Shown here: positions 1 through 5,108 of the stretch, one piece after another | Layout: the number at the start of each line of letters is the position of its first letter | Position numbering within the stretch: the stretch's first letter is position 1 | Assembly: GCA_937927885.1 (NCBI GenBank) | Contig: CALEZJ010000618.1 | Span: 1 to 6,365 of the forward strand | Origin: an uncultured Paracoccaceae bacterium | GTDB taxonomy: Bacteria; Pseudomonadota; Alphaproteobacteria; Rhodobacterales; Rhodobacteraceae | Direction of reading: 5' to 3' | Length of the DNA: 6,365 nucleotides | Made by a program: the position numbers and the translations under genes | Notes under the pieces: generated by a model | What the model was told of the DNA's origin: nothing | Seen by the model: the letters and a program-made list of their open reading frames with translations, nothing else | Database searches by the model: none

Positions 1-100
1 CCTGGGCTCGTCCGCCGCGCAATCGGTGATCCTGATGGCCATCGTCATCGTCCTGACCGTCATCCAGTTCCGCTGGATCGAACGGCGGGTGAATTACTAA
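1..100 (+). CDS. ugpA: sn-glycerol-3-phosphate ABC transporter permease UgpA, C-terminal fragment
   Basis: This is the last 32 codons of a gene that begins before the window, read in the frame starting at base 2 and ending in TAA at 98-100. The peptide runs from LGSSAAQS through a hydrophobic stretch ([15 protein letters not shown]) to the basic end RWIERRVNY. It matches the end of UgpA as I remember it: a last membrane helix followed by an F-R-x-x-E-R-x-V-x-Y tail. UgpA is one of two inner-membrane subunits forming the channel of the glycerol-3-phosphate importer. The assignment is strengthened by ugpE beginning 11 bases downstream and ugpC after that. The family EAA loop that contacts the ATPase lies outside the window. 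Confidence 0.85.
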   Translation, partial: LGSSAAQSVILMAIVIVLTVIQFRWIERRVNY

Positions 101-111
101 AGGGGCGCGCC

Positions 112-960
112 ATGGTAGAAAACGACCGCTGGGGCAATCTCCTTGCCCATCTCATCCTGATCCTCGGCGTGGCGCTGGTGGTGTTCCCGGTCTATGTGGC
201 CATCATCGCCTCGACCCATGCGCCGGGCACCTTCCTGCAAGGGGTGATGCCGCTCCTGCCCGGCTCGCACGCCGTCGAGAATTACCGCACCGTCCTGTTC
301 GAGGGGCGCTCGAACGCGGGCGCGCCGCCCATCGGGCTGATGCTGTGGAACAGCCTTGTCATGGCGCTGATGATCGCCGTGGGCAAGATCGCCATCTCGC
401 TGCTCTCGGCCTTCGCCATCGTCTATTTCCGCTTTCCCTTCCGCATCTTCTTCTTCTGGGTGATCTTCCTGACCCTGATGCTGCCGGTCGAGGTGCGCAT
501 CTCGCCCACCTATCAGGTGGTCGCCAATCTGGGGATGCTCAACAGCTACCTGGGCCTGACCGTCCCGCTGATCGCCTCGGCCACCGCGACCTTCCTGTTC
601 CGGCAGTTCTTCATGACCATCCCCGAGGAAATGCTGGAGGCCGCGCGCGTCGATGGGGCGGGGCCGTGGAAATTCTTCAAGGACATCCTCCTGCCCCTCA
701 GCATCACCAATATCGCGGCAATGTTCGTCATCATGTTCATCTATGGCTGGAACCAGTATCTCTGGCCGCTCCTGGTGACCACGAATGACCGCTATTACAC
801 CGTCGTCATGGGCATCCAGCGCATGGTGACCGGGGCCGATTCCGAGCCCCTCTGGCATCTGGTGATGGCCACCGTCGTGCTGGCCGCGCTGCCGCCGGTG
901 CTGGTCATCCTGTTCATGCAACGGCTCTTCGTGAAGGGCCTGACCGAGACGGAGAAATAA
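112..960 (+). CDS. ugpE: sn-glycerol-3-phosphate ABC transporter permease UgpE
   Basis: Second inner-membrane channel subunit of the UgpBAEC importer, which brings in glycerol-3-phosphate and glycerophosphodiesters delivered by periplasmic UgpB. The 282-residue protein matches E. coli UgpE (about 281 residues) from end to end. About six membrane segments are visible, near residues 10-33, 79-103, 107-125, 143-162, 199-220 and 250-272. The cytoplasmic EAA loop that docks on the ATPase is at E176-A-A-R-V-D-G-A183, and the family stretches [16 protein letters not shown] (ending at R129) and [13 protein letters not shown] are present. The ATG at 112 is preceded by AGGGG (101-105) with six bases of spacing. 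The gene starts 11 bases after ugpA and ends one base before ugpC, so it belongs to the same operon. Regulation by phosphate starvation is typical of ugp operons, but no Pho box is visible because the promoter is outside the window. Confidence 0.95.
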   Translation: MVENDRWGNLLAHLILILGVALVVFPVYVAIIASTHAPGTFLQGVMPLLPGSHAVENYRTVLFEGRSNAGAPPIGLMLWNSLVMALMIAVGKIAISLLSAFAIVYFRFPFRIFFFWVIFLTLMLPVEVRISPTYQVVANLGMLNSYLGLTVPLIASATATFLFRQFFMTIPEEMLEAARVDGAGPWKFFKDILLPLSITNIAAMFVIMFIYGWNQYLWPLLVTTNDRYYTVVMGIQRMVTGADSEPLWHLVMATVVLAALPPVLVILFMQRLFVKGLTETEK

Positions 961-961
961 C

Positions 962-2002
962 ATGGCCCGCATCGTCATGGACGACCTGCACAAGGTCTAT
1001 TCGGGCAATGTGCAGGCGGTGACCGGCATCAGCCTCGACATTGCCGACGGCGAGATGATCGTGCTCGTCGGCCCCTCGGGCTGCGGCAAGTCCACGCTTT
1101 TGCGCATGGTCGCCGGGCTGGAAACCATCACCTCGGGCACGCTGACCATCGGCGACAGGGTGGTGAACGCGCTGGAACCGGCCGAACGCGACATCGCCAT
1201 GGTGTTCCAGAACTACGCGCTTTATCCGCACATGTCGGTCTATGACAACCTCGCCTACGGGCTGCGCAATCGCGGCGTCGCCAGGGCCGAGATCGACCGC
1301 CGCGTGCAGGAAGCCGCCGAGATGCTGCAAATCGGCGACTACCTGAAACGAAAGCCCCGCCAGTTGTCGGGTGGCCAGCGCCAGCGGGTGGCGATGGGCC
1401 GGGCGCTGGTGCGCGAACCTTCGGCCTTCCTGTTCGACGAACCCCTCTCGAACCTCGACGCCAAGCTGCGCGTGCAGATGCGGGTGGAAATCCGCCAGTT
1501 GCAGAAACGGCTGGGCACGACCTCGCTCTATGTCACGCATGACCAGCTCGAGGCGCTGACGCTGGCCGACCGGCTGGTGGTGCTGAACGCGGGCCGCATC
1601 GAGCAGGTCGGCACGCCGATGGACCTCTATCGCCGCCCCGAAACCGTGTTCGTCGCGGGCTTCATCGGCTCGCCCGCGATGAACATGATCGACACCGGCT
1701 GGCTGGCGGGGCAGGGGGCGATGCCGGACGGCCTGCCTGCCGGAACCGACCTGATCGGCGTGCGCCCCGACGACCTGACGCTGACCCCGCAGGCGGGCGG
1801 CCTTGCCCTGAGCGGGCAGGTCGTGCTTCTGGAGCCGGCGGGCGCCGAAAGCCATGTCTATGCGACGCTGTCGAACGGCCAGACCGTGACCCTGCGCACC
1901 CCCGGCTTGCCGGATGTGGCCGAAGGCGCCGCCATCACCCTCCATGCCCCGCGCGAGGCGCTGCACCCGTTCAACGCCGCCAGCGGCAAACGGACGGGTT
2001 GA
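962..2002 (+). CDS. ugpC: sn-glycerol-3-phosphate ABC transporter ATP-binding protein UgpC
   Basis: The 346-residue ATPase subunit powers the Ugp importer as a cytoplasmic dimer under UgpA/UgpE. All ABC motifs are intact: Walker [10 protein letters not shown] (37-45), Q-loop around Q83 ([10 protein letters not shown]), signature LSGGQRQR (135-142), Walker B FLFDEP with catalytic E160, D-loop SNLDA (163-167) and switch H193. Residues from about 235 onward form the TOBE-type regulatory domain of the MalK/UgpC class, with GVRPDDLTL in place of the usual G-I-R-P-E-x-I. The sequence after the switch reads THDQLEAL where most relatives have THDQVEAM, a mild change. The ATG at 962 has GGAGA (951-955) six bases upstream, inside the end of ugpE, which suggests translational coupling. 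MalK-type ATPases are hard to tell apart by sequence alone; the ugpAE context decides the name. No ugpQ diesterase gene follows. Confidence 0.93.
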   Translation: MARIVMDDLHKVYSGNVQAVTGISLDIADGEMIVLVGPSGCGKSTLLRMVAGLETITSGTLTIGDRVVNALEPAERDIAMVFQNYALYPHMSVYDNLAYGLRNRGVARAEIDRRVQEAAEMLQIGDYLKRKPRQLSGGQRQRVAMGRALVREPSAFLFDEPLSNLDAKLRVQMRVEIRQLQKRLGTTSLYVTHDQLEALTLADRLVVLNAGRIEQVGTPMDLYRRPETVFVAGFIGSPAMNMIDTGWLAGQGAMPDGLPAGTDLIGVRPDDLTLTPQAGGLALSGQVVLLEPAGAESHVYATLSNGQTVTLRTPGLPDVAEGAAITLHAPREALHPFNAASGKRTG

Positions 2003-2023
2003 CCGCCGACGCCGCGCACGGCA

Positions 2024-2047
2024 TCCCTCGGGGCAAACCCCGGGGGA
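2024..2047 (+). promoter_or_regulatory. Leader hairpin that buries the mogA ribosome binding site
   Basis: Between ugpC and mogA, bases 2024-2033 pair with 2038-2047 to give a 10-bp stem with one G-U pair and a CAAA loop (2034-2037). The 3' arm contains GGGGGA (2042-2047), the only plausible Shine-Dalgarno sequence for mogA, five bases before the ATG at 2053. When the hairpin is folded the ribosome site is closed. It could set low mogA translation, respond to a factor, or partly terminate ugp transcription, although no T-tract follows it. The pairing is seen directly; a regulatory role is inference. Confidence 0.6.
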
Positions 2048-2052
2048 ACGCC

Positions 2053-2586
2053 ATGTCCAGTGCCAAGATCGCCATCGTCACCGTGTCCGACCGCGCCAGC
2101 AAGGGCGAGTATCAGGACAAGGGCGGCCCCGGCGCCGAAGACTGGCTGCGCGCCACGATCACCTCGCCCATGGACATCACCCGCCGCATCATCCCGGACG
2201 GCGCGGACAGCGTGGCGGCGGCGCTGGTCGATCTGATCGACCGCTGGGGCGCCGATCTGGTGCTGGTCACCGGCGGCACCGGCCCCGCCCCGCGCGACCG
2301 CACACCCGAAGGCGTGGCCGCGGTGATCGATTTCGACCTGCCCGGCTTTGGCGAAGAAATGCGCCGCGCCTCGCTGGCCGAAGTGCCGACCGCCATCCTG
2401 TCGCGTCAGGGTGCCGGCGTGCGCGGCAAGGCGCTGATCATCACCCTGCCCGGCAAACCCTCGGCCATCGCCACCTGCCTGAACGCGGTCTTTGCCGCGG
2501 TGCCCTATGCGCTCGACCTGACCGGCGCGGCGCGGATCGAAACCGACCCGGCCCGGATCGCCGCCTTTCGTCCCAAGGGGGGATAA
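2053..2586 (+). CDS. mogA: Molybdopterin adenylyltransferase MogA
   Basis: MogA adenylylates molybdopterin in the cytoplasm, the activation step before molybdenum insertion by MoeA. The 177-residue product aligns with E. coli MogA: N-terminal VSDRASKGEYQDKGGP (11-26), IIPDG with D49, the TGGTGPAPRD block (73-82) with D82, LPGFGEEMR, PTAILSRQ and LPGKPSA. Asp49 and Asp82 are the positions known as functionally important in E. coli MogA, and the YQDKG motif separates MogA from MoaB. An in-frame TTG at 1999 overlaps the ugpC stop and would add 18 residues, but those look unlike the family and the ATG at 2053 has GGGGGA at the right distance. The gene lies 50 bases after ugpC with no obvious promoter, so it may be read from the ugp operon. 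No other molybdenum-cofactor gene is nearby. Confidence 0.93.
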   Translation: MSSAKIAIVTVSDRASKGEYQDKGGPGAEDWLRATITSPMDITRRIIPDGADSVAAALVDLIDRWGADLVLVTGGTGPAPRDRTPEGVAAVIDFDLPGFGEEMRRASLAEVPTAILSRQGAGVRGKALIITLPGKPSAIATCLNAVFAAVPYALDLTGAARIETDPARIAAFRPKGG

Positions 2587-2593
2587 GGGAAAA

Positions 2594-2613
2594 GGGGGGC
2601 GCTCGCGCCCCCC
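2594..2613. terminator. GC-rich hairpin between convergent genes, best oriented for the minus strand
   Basis: Bases 2594-2601 (GGGGGGCG) pair perfectly with 2606-2613 (CGCCCCCC) around a CTCG loop. Read on the minus strand, the stem is followed at once by TTTT (complement of 2590-2593) and then CCCTT, the layout of an intrinsic terminator for the gntR transcript. On the plus strand it is followed by TCGGCC and no T-run, so it would be a weak terminator for mogA on its own. Smaller hairpins follow on the plus strand: GGCC(2616-2619)/GGCC(2623-2626), and the competing CCTCA(2625-2629)/TGAGG(2636-2640). Confidence 0.65.
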
Positions 2614-2636
2614 TCGGCCTTCGGCCTCACCCCCCT

Positions 2637-2664
2637 GAGGATATTTGAGGACAGATGAAAGGGG
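2637..2664 (+). repeat. 3'-end motif copy 1, behind mogA
   Basis: Directly after the hairpins that follow mogA comes GAGGATATTTG, then GGACAGATGAAAGG. A second version lies inverted at 2675-2700. From memory, similar sequences (C-rich run, GAG-TATTT, then an A/G-rich stretch containing ATGAA) recur downstream of many genes in Rhodobacteraceae. I cannot confirm the repeat family or its function from this window. The ATG inside it does not start a credible gene. Confidence 0.45.
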
Positions 2665-2674
2665 CGGCGGCTTG

Positions 2675-2700
2675 CCCTTCATTCTGCTGCAAATACGCAC
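2675..2700 (-). repeat. 3'-end motif copy 2, behind gntR
   Basis: Read on the minus strand just after the gntR stop, this stretch is GTGCGTATTTG followed by CAGCAGAATGAAGGG. It shares TATTTG, a CAGA core and ATGAA with the plus-strand copy at 2637-2664. The two copies therefore face each other, each trailing one of the two converging genes. Similarity is partial and needs a one-base shift to align. Confidence 0.4.
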
Positions 2701-2725
2701 CTTGGGCGCGACAGTGCCGCCGGGG

Positions 2726-3376
2726 TCACTGCGTCAGATGGCGCAGCCCCTGGGTCACATCGGTGCGCAGCGCCAGCCGCAGCCCCGGTTCGTCCCCGGC
2801 CTTCAGCGCGGCGATGATCATGCGGTGGTGCGGCGGCGGGGTGTTGCGGCGCAGCCGGCCATAAAGCGCGCGCATCGTCGGCCCCAGTTGCAGCCAGAGG
2901 GTTTCCACCAGCGCCAGCATCGCCGGGGATTGCGCGCGCAGGTAAAGCGTGCGGTGGAATTCCAGATTGGTGCGCACATAGGTGATGGCATCCTGACGCA
3001 TCACCGCATCGGTGTTGTTGGCGTTGATCGCCTCCATCCGCTCGATCAGGGCCGAATGCGCGCGCGGCAGGGCGCGGCTGCCCAGTTCGGGCTCCAGCAG
3101 GGCGCGGATCGACGCCAGTTCCTCGATCCGTTCGTTGCCCAGTTCCGGCGTGCTGACCCGGCCCGAGGCCGACATGGTCAGCGCGCCCTCGGCCACCAGC
3201 CGCTGCACCGCCTCGCGCGCCGGGGTCATGCTGACGTCAAAAGCGCGGGCGATGCCGCGCAGGGTCAGCGCCTGACCGGGGGCCAGTTCGCCATGCATGA
3301 CCTGACTGCGCAGCGTGCGATAGACGCGATCATGCGCGGACGGGGTCTGCGGGTCGGTCGTGGCGCGGTTCATCAT
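2726..3376 (-). CDS. GntR-family transcriptional regulator with FCD domain
   Basis: The 216-residue protein combines a winged helix-turn-helix (about residues 15-77) with an all-helical FCD ligand-binding domain (about 82-212). The DNA-binding half shows VYRTLRSQVMHGELAPGQ, LRGIARAFDVSMTPAREAVQRLVAEGAL and the wing around S71-GRV, all typical of the FadR/VanR branch. In the FCD half, N137 and H141 (NLEFHRTLY) and H184 (HHRMIIAALKAGD) fit metal-ligand positions. The usual histidine in the last helix appears replaced by T205/D206, so metal binding may be altered. Two consecutive ATGs (3376 and 3373) could start it, and neither has a clear Shine-Dalgarno. It follows the metallopeptidase gene by 31 bases on the same strand, suggesting cotranscription. 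The effector and target genes cannot be told from the sequence; regulation of a catabolic operon elsewhere is only the family norm. Confidence 0.88.
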   Translation of the reverse strand: MMNRATTDPQTPSAHDRVYRTLRSQVMHGELAPGQALTLRGIARAFDVSMTPAREAVQRLVAEGALTMSASGRVSTPELGNERIEELASIRALLEPELGSRALPRAHSALIERMEAINANNTDAVMRQDAITYVRTNLEFHRTLYLRAQSPAMLALVETLWLQLGPTMRALYGRLRRNTPPPHHRMIIAALKAGDEPGLRLALRTDVTQGLRHLTQ

Positions 3377-3407
3377 GGCGCAGCGTGACCATGGCAGGGC
3401 GGCTCAG

Positions 3408-4109
3408 TCAAGCCGGGTCGAATCGATAGCGGTGCAGCGCCGCGCCCTCGGTCTTCAGCCAGCGCCGCGCCTCGGCATGGGCGGGAAACAGCGCCGCCAC
3501 CTCGGCCCAGAAGGCGGGCGAATGGTTCATCTGCACCAGATGCGCCACCTCATGCGCCGCGACATAGTCGAGCACCGGCGGCGGCGCCAGGATCAGCCGC
3601 CAGTTGAACATCAGGTCCCCGCGCGCCGTGCAGGACCCCCAGCGCGAGCGCGTGTCGCGCAGGGTCAGCGTGCCGGGTTTGCGCCCCAGGGTCTCGGCGT
3701 GCCGCGCGACCCGTTGCGCCAGCCGCTGGCGCGCCAGCAACCTCAGCCAGGCGAGGGTCCCCGCCGTGGGCCGCGCGGCGGGGACCAGCAGGCGGTCCTC
3801 CTCGATGCGCGGGCTGCGCAGGGCGGCGGGGGTCAGCAGCAGACGCCTGCCTTCGACCGGCAGCCAGGTTCCGGGGCCGACCGGCTCGACGCTGGCCACA
3901 TGGCCCAGCACCTGATCCAGCCAGGCCCGCCGTTCCGACACGAAGGCCAGCGCGCTGCGCAAGGCCATGCGCGGCGGCAGGGTCAGCGTCACCCGTCCAT
4001 CCAGCCGCGACACGCTCAGCGACAGGCGCCGGGCGCGCGCCGAGCGGCGAATTCGCAGCCGCACCGGAGGATCGCCGGCAAGATCGATCTGGTCGGGGTC
4101 GGCGGGCAT
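3408..4109 (-). CDS. YgjP/SprT-like zinc-dependent metallopeptidase (DUF45 type)
   Basis: A 233-residue predicted zinc metallopeptidase of the YgjP-like family (formerly DUF45), often annotated as M48 or SprT-family. Visible motifs are the N-terminal VRLRIRRSARARRLSLSV, RRAWLDQ (60-66), RWGSC (156-160) followed by NWRLILAP, and the active site H186-E-V-A-H190 with a third zinc ligand H196 in MNHSPAFW. Length and motif order are normal for the family. There is no signal peptide or membrane helix, so it should be cytoplasmic. Its substrate is unknown; characterised relatives are few and I assign no pathway. The ATG at 4109 has only a weak AGG about nine bases upstream. It appears to be the first gene of a minus-strand pair with gntR and is divergent from the FYDLN gene. 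Confidence 0.88.
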   Translation of the reverse strand: MPADPDQIDLAGDPPVRLRIRRSARARRLSLSVSRLDGRVTLTLPPRMALRSALAFVSERRAWLDQVLGHVASVEPVGPGTWLPVEGRRLLLTPAALRSPRIEEDRLLVPAARPTAGTLAWLRLLARQRLAQRVARHAETLGRKPGTLTLRDTRSRWGSCTARGDLMFNWRLILAPPPVLDYVAAHEVAHLVQMNHSPAFWAEVAALFPAHAEARRWLKTEGAALHRYRFDPA

Positions 4110-4166
4110 CGGCAGGACCTGTCACGCGCGGGGGGCTGGGGCCAGACAAACACTGTCGGAAAGGCT

Positions 4167-4195
4167 TTGACAAGGCATTCCAACTGTGGCAACGG
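4167..4195 (+). promoter_or_regulatory. Candidate promoter in the divergent region (FYDLN gene direction)
   Basis: The 116-base gap between the two divergent genes holds TTGACA (4167-4172), a perfect -35 consensus. No good -10 sits 16-18 bases later, only CAACGG (4190-4195), so activity is uncertain. Its partial palindrome TTGACAA also gives TTGTCA on the other strand, so a minus-strand promoter for the metallopeptidase operon could use overlapping bases. A perfect 10-bp palindrome, CCATGCATGG, lies at 4204-4213 just before the FYDLN gene's ribosome site. Confidence 0.35.
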
Positions 4196-4225
4196 GCGTC
4201 GATCCATGCATGGGAAGGACCGTCT

Positions 4226-4552
4226 ATGCCCAAGGAACAATGGGGTGTGAAACGCGTTTGCCCGACCACCGGCAAGCGGTTTTACGACCTGAACAAGACC
4301 CCGATCATCAGCCCCTATACCGGCGAGGTCGTGGTGATCGACCTGCCCGGCCGCAAGGGCGGGATGTCGGCCGCCAACGAGGCCGCCAAGATCAAGGCGG
4401 CCAGCGTCAGCGCCTTCGAGGGCGAGGATGCGCTGCTCGAGGATGATGATGTCGCGGTCGAGGCCGATGACGAACTCCTCGAAAGCGAGGACGACGAGAA
4501 CGTCTCGTTCGACGAACTCGGCGATGTGCCGGGCGAGGAAGAAGAACTGTGA
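4226..4552 (+). CDS. FYDLN_acid / TIGR02300 family protein with acidic tail
   Basis: A 108-residue protein of the alphaproteobacterial FYDLN-acid family, whose function is not known. The N-terminal block WGVKRVCPTTGKRFYDLNKT carries the family's FYDLN signature at residues 19-23, followed by PIISPYTGE (26-34). A lysine/alanine linker (about 44-64) leads to a strongly acidic tail (65-108) full of Asp and Glu that ends EEEEL. Many relatives have two C-P-x-C-G knuckles flanking FYDLN like a zinc ribbon. Here they read CPTTG and SPYTG, leaving C12 as the only cysteine, so zinc binding of that type is unlikely. The ATG at 4226 is preceded by GGAAGGA (4213-4219) with six bases of spacing, a strong start. 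It is a single-gene unit ending at a terminator and divergent from the metallopeptidase. Confidence 0.9.
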   Translation: MPKEQWGVKRVCPTTGKRFYDLNKTPIISPYTGEVVVIDLPGRKGGMSAANEAAKIKAASVSAFEGEDALLEDDDVAVEADDELLESEDDENVSFDELGDVPGEEEEL

Positions 4553-4582
4553 TCTGACCGGCCTTCCGGCGGGTTGCGATGT

Positions 4583-4619
4583 CGCGCGGGCACCTTCCGG
4601 TCCCGCGCGTTTTCGTTTT
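4583..4619 (+). terminator. Rho-independent terminator after the FYDLN gene
   Basis: Bases 4583-4590 (CGCGCGGG) pair with 4602-4609 (CCCGCGCG). The stem continues past a single bulged C (4591) as ACC(4592-4594)/GGT(4599-4601) around a TTCC loop. The hairpin is followed directly by TTTTCGTTTT (4610-4619). It lies 31 bases after the FYDLN stop codon and is the best-formed terminator in the window. Confidence 0.85.
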
Positions 4620-4686
4620 GCGGCCATGGCGACGACCGCGTCGGCCGCGGCAAGTGATTTCTCGCGCGGGGGCACGTTTTTTTCGC

Positions 4687-4715
4687 TTGAAGTCGCCGCC
4701 GCAACCCCCTAAACC
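4687..4715 (+). promoter_or_regulatory. Candidate promoter of the tRNA-Ala gene
   Basis: TTGAAG (4687-4692) and TAAACC (4710-4715) are separated by 17 bases and sit after a T-run (4677-4683). Transcription would begin near 4722, giving a leader of about 28 bases before the tRNA. The leader contains a small hairpin, GACCG(4725-4729)/CGGTC(4735-4739). The preceding terminator at 4583-4619 means the tRNA needs its own promoter, which supports the call. The -10 match is imperfect. Confidence 0.5.
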
Positions 4716-4749
4716 GCGCCTCGTGACCGCAAGTCGGTCGCACCTCGGT

Positions 4750-4825
<76 letters not shown>

Positions 4826-5108
4826 GATTTCCTCCAGATCCTCCGCACCTTCTCTTGACGCGCGGCCTCGGCCGCACCCGTTCCTGACCCGGCTTTTCGC
4901 GCCGGGAATCACCGCTGCGCCGGTGCTCTGGCCCCGGCCGTTCCGGGAACCGGCAGGGATTGGGGATGTGGTCCCGCATCGGCCCGCAAGAGGAAAAAAT
5001 ACTTCCGTTCCGGGTGCAAACAGCGGGGTTTGATCCTTGTTTCCCCGGCCTCCTTGCTGAAAATGGAAAAAAATTCCATCTTGCGCAGAACTCAGGCAGG
5101 GTTCCGCG
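4826..5108. other. Non-coding gap between tRNA-Ala and cysG
   Basis: No credible gene lies in these 283 bases on either strand. The tRNA trailer is pyrimidine-rich with two CCTCC blocks (4831-4835 and 4840-4844). A hairpin CCCGGC(4888-4893)/GCCGGG(4901-4906) with a seven-base loop could end tRNA transcription, but it lacks a following T-run. Further on the sequence becomes more A/T-rich than its surroundings (about 4990-5085), which fits a promoter region for cysG. A weak TTGTTT (5037-5042) with GAAAAT (5059-5064), 16 bases apart, is the best promoter-like pair I can find. A short inverted repeat CAAAC(5017-5021)/GTTTG(5028-5032) lies just before it. Confidence 0.5.
5063..5079. promoter_or_regulatory. 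Inverted repeat upstream of cysG, possible operator
   Basis: ATGGAA (5063-5068) and TTCCAT (5074-5079) form a perfect 6-bp inverted repeat around five A residues, 29 bases before the cysG start. The 17-bp dyad with an A-tract centre is the form of a dimeric repressor or activator site and overlaps the best -10 candidate (5059-5064). No specific regulator can be named. A role in control of cysG is inferred from position only. Confidence 0.4.

Noticed and set aside
97..993. A 298-codon open frame on the minus strand opposite ugpE
   Set aside because: The product is rich in His, Asp, Gln and Arg repeats of the kind produced by reading a GC-rich gene backwards, while ugpE on the other strand is a clear family member.
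914..1966. A 350-codon open frame on the minus strand opposite ugpC
   Set aside because: ugpC carries every ABC ATPase motif in the opposite direction; the antisense product shows none of any family.
1999..2052. TTG start giving an 18-residue extension of MogA
   Set aside because: The extension ([18 protein letters not shown]) does not resemble MogA proteins and would be coded through the hairpin. The ATG at 2053 fits the family start and has GGGGGA ahead of it. It is kept only as a possible coupling start in the findings.
2645..3388. A 247-codon plus-strand open frame opposite gntR
   Set aside because: It is the antisense shadow of the GntR/FCD gene, starts inside the 3'-end motif with no ribosome site, and has no recognisable domain.
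3360..4250. A 296-codon plus-strand open frame across the metallopeptidase gene
   Set aside because: It is antisense to the HExxH gene, is composed of Arg/Gln/Gly-rich low-complexity sequence, and crosses the divergent promoter region.
4553..4749. Possible small gene between the FYDLN gene and the tRNA
   Set aside because: Open frames here are shadows extending from neighbours, with no ribosome site. The stretch is explained by the terminator at 4583-4619 and the tRNA promoter.
4855..4883. TTGACG after the tRNA as a promoter for cysG
   Set aside because: No -10-like sequence occurs 16-18 bases downstream (CCGTTC), and it is over 220 bases from the cysG start.
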